Assembly (NCBI RefSeq): GCF_021223605.1
Contig: NZ_CP075175.1
Coordinates: forward strand, 434,001 to 498,000
Origin: Paenibacillus sp. 481
GTDB taxonomy: Bacteria; Bacillota; Bacilli; Paenibacillales; Paenibacillaceae
DNA: 64,000 nucleotides
Direction: 5' to 3'
In this document: positions 63,199 through 64,000 of the stretch, piece by piece
Position numbering within the stretch: position 1 is the stretch's first letter
Layout: the number at the start of each line of letters is the position of its first letter
Program-made: the position numbers and the translations under genes
Notes under the pieces: generated by a model
Databases searched by the model: none
Seen by the model: the letters and a program-made list of their open reading frames with translations, nothing else
Told to the model about the DNA's origin: nothing

Positions 63199-64000
63199 TT
63201 ACTCCGTTTTTTGCTCGTCTTCAGTTGCAGCCTCTTCGTCCGTTTCACTTTGAACAAGCCCTGCGAACAACGCGTGCACGAACTGCTCCGAGTCAAACTC
63301 CTGTAAATCGTCCATCTTTTCACCTAAGCCGACGAACTTAACCGGCAAGTTCAGCTCTTGACGAATCGCAATGACGATACCACCTTTTGCGGTTCCATCC
63401 AACTTGGTCAAGACCAGACCTGTAACTCCGCTCTTCTCACCGAACAACTTCGCTTGCGACAATGCGTTTTGTCCCGTCGTCGCATCCAATACCATCAACA
63501 CCTCGTGTGGTGCATCAGGAACTTCGCGCTGAATGACACGGAAAATTTTGTTTAGCTCTTCCATTAAGTTCGACTTGTTCTGCAAACGTCCTGCCGTATC
63601 ACATAACAATACGTCTACACCACGCTGCTTCGCTGCTTGAACAGCATCGAACATAACCGCAGCGGGATCAGATCCCGCTTGCTGCTTAATAACATCAACA
63701 CCGACGCGTTGACCCCACACTTCAAGCTGCTCGATCGCACCAGCACGGAACGTATCGCCCGCAGCTAGCAAAACGGACTTCCCTTCCTTCTTAAAGCGAT
63801 GTGCCAATTTGCCGATCGTCGTCGTTTTACCAACGCCATTCACACCGACGAACAATATAACCGTCATCCCGTTCGGGTTCATGTTCAGCTTATTCGCTTC
63901 ATCACTACGTAACAAGCCAATCAGTTTTTCAGACAAAATCGGCTGCAAATCTGCCGCTTCTTCGATTTTGCGCTTCTTGACTTCGTCGCGCAGCTCATCG
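63199..64000 (-). CDS. ftsY: FtsY, signal recognition particle receptor (5' part beyond the window)
   Basis: The last 267 codons of the gene are present; the frame stays open to the right edge (first residues DELRDEVKKRKIEEAADLQP), so the true start is outside. Motifs are the P-loop GVNGVGKTTTIGKLAHRF, DTAGRLQNKSNLMEEL and TKLDGTAKGG. It docks Ffh and delivers nascent chains to the Sec translocon. In B. subtilis ylxM-ffh would follow at once; here a terminator and the accessory block follow. Confidence 0.97.
   Translation of the reverse strand, partial: DELRDEVKKRKIEEAADLQPILSEKLIGLLRSDEANKLNMNPNGMTVILFVGVNGVGKTTTIGKLAHRFKKEGKSVLLAAGDTFRAGAIEQLEVWGQRVGVDVIKQQAGSDPAAVMFDAVQAAKQRGVDVLLCDTAGRLQNKSNLMEELNKIFRVIQREVPDAPHEVLMVLDATTGQNALSQAKLFGEKSGVTGLVLTKLDGTAKGGIVIAIRQELNLPVKFVGLGEKMDDLQEFDSEQFVHALFAGLVQSETDEEAATEDEQKTE

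Noticed and set aside
1-64000. Search by eye for tRNA, rRNA and CRISPR arrays
   Set aside because: No cloverleaf, rRNA block or regularly spaced direct repeats were recognised; the only large tandem repeat is inside the FN3 gene.

Overview
The window reads as a chromosomal segment of a Gram-positive, flagellated, endospore-forming-type Bacillales bacterium, most likely Paenibacillaceae. The evidence is gene order: the flagellar block flgB-flgC-fliE...fliR-flhB-flhA uses FliY instead of FliN, and hslVU, trmFO, topA, dprA, sucCD, rnhB, rbgA, rplS, trmD, rimM, khpA, rpsP, ffh, ylxM and ftsY follow almost in the Bacillus subtilis order. Nearly everything is on the minus strand, so transcription runs from high to low coordinates. 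No RNA genes, CRISPR arrays or intact insertion sequences were recognised.

Layout. (1) 1-18040: 24 tightly packed flagellar and chemotaxis genes with many 1-17 base overlaps, headed by flgB; flhA is cut by the left edge. (2) 18374-27628: hslU, hslV, trmFO, topA, dprA, sucD and sucC. The xerC and codY genes that sit here in B. subtilis are absent. (3) 28115-30593: two plus-strand genes with their own promoters, the ComM-type AAA+ gene and a secreted polysaccharide-lyase-like gene. (4) 30845-41078: yraN, an FlhB C-domain-like/FliK-like pair, rnhB, rbgA, lepB, rplS, a small coiled-coil ORF, then trmD, rimM, khpA, rpsP, ffh and ylxM. (5) 41100-63190: a roughly 22-kb accessory block lying between ylxM and ftsY, which are neighbours in B. 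subtilis. It holds two tandem GH19 chitinases, a 2070-residue secreted protein of 19 fibronectin type III and 3 IPT/TIG domains, and a peptidoglycan-sugar salvage cluster, followed by a double-GNAT protein and an MFS transporter. (6) 63199-64000: ftsY, cut by the right edge.

The most interesting system is the salvage cluster at 51875-60723. It combines an ABC sugar importer without its own ATPase, a NamZ-type exo-N-acetylmuramidase with no visible signal peptide, a BadF-type sugar kinase, the MurQ etherase and a MurR regulator. This suggests uptake of an unphosphorylated MurNAc sugar or a MurNAc-GlcNAc disaccharide, cleavage inside the cell, phosphorylation, then etherase action, in place of the PTS (MurP) route of B. 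subtilis. A near-consensus CcpA cre box overlaps the promoter in front of the binding-protein gene.

The second highlight is the giant FN3 protein. Its last 16 FN3 domains are four tandem copies of a four-domain unit of about 963 bp, and a 13-codon reading frame with an ideal ribosome site precedes the gene. Other points are a second FliK/FlhB-like pair outside the flagellar operon, palindromes upstream of flgB, and a promoter-to-terminator span on the plus strand at 36974-37350 with no clear gene. Many start sites were moved inside the longest reading frame because the Shine-Dalgarno sequence lies inside the longer version; the reason is given in each entry.
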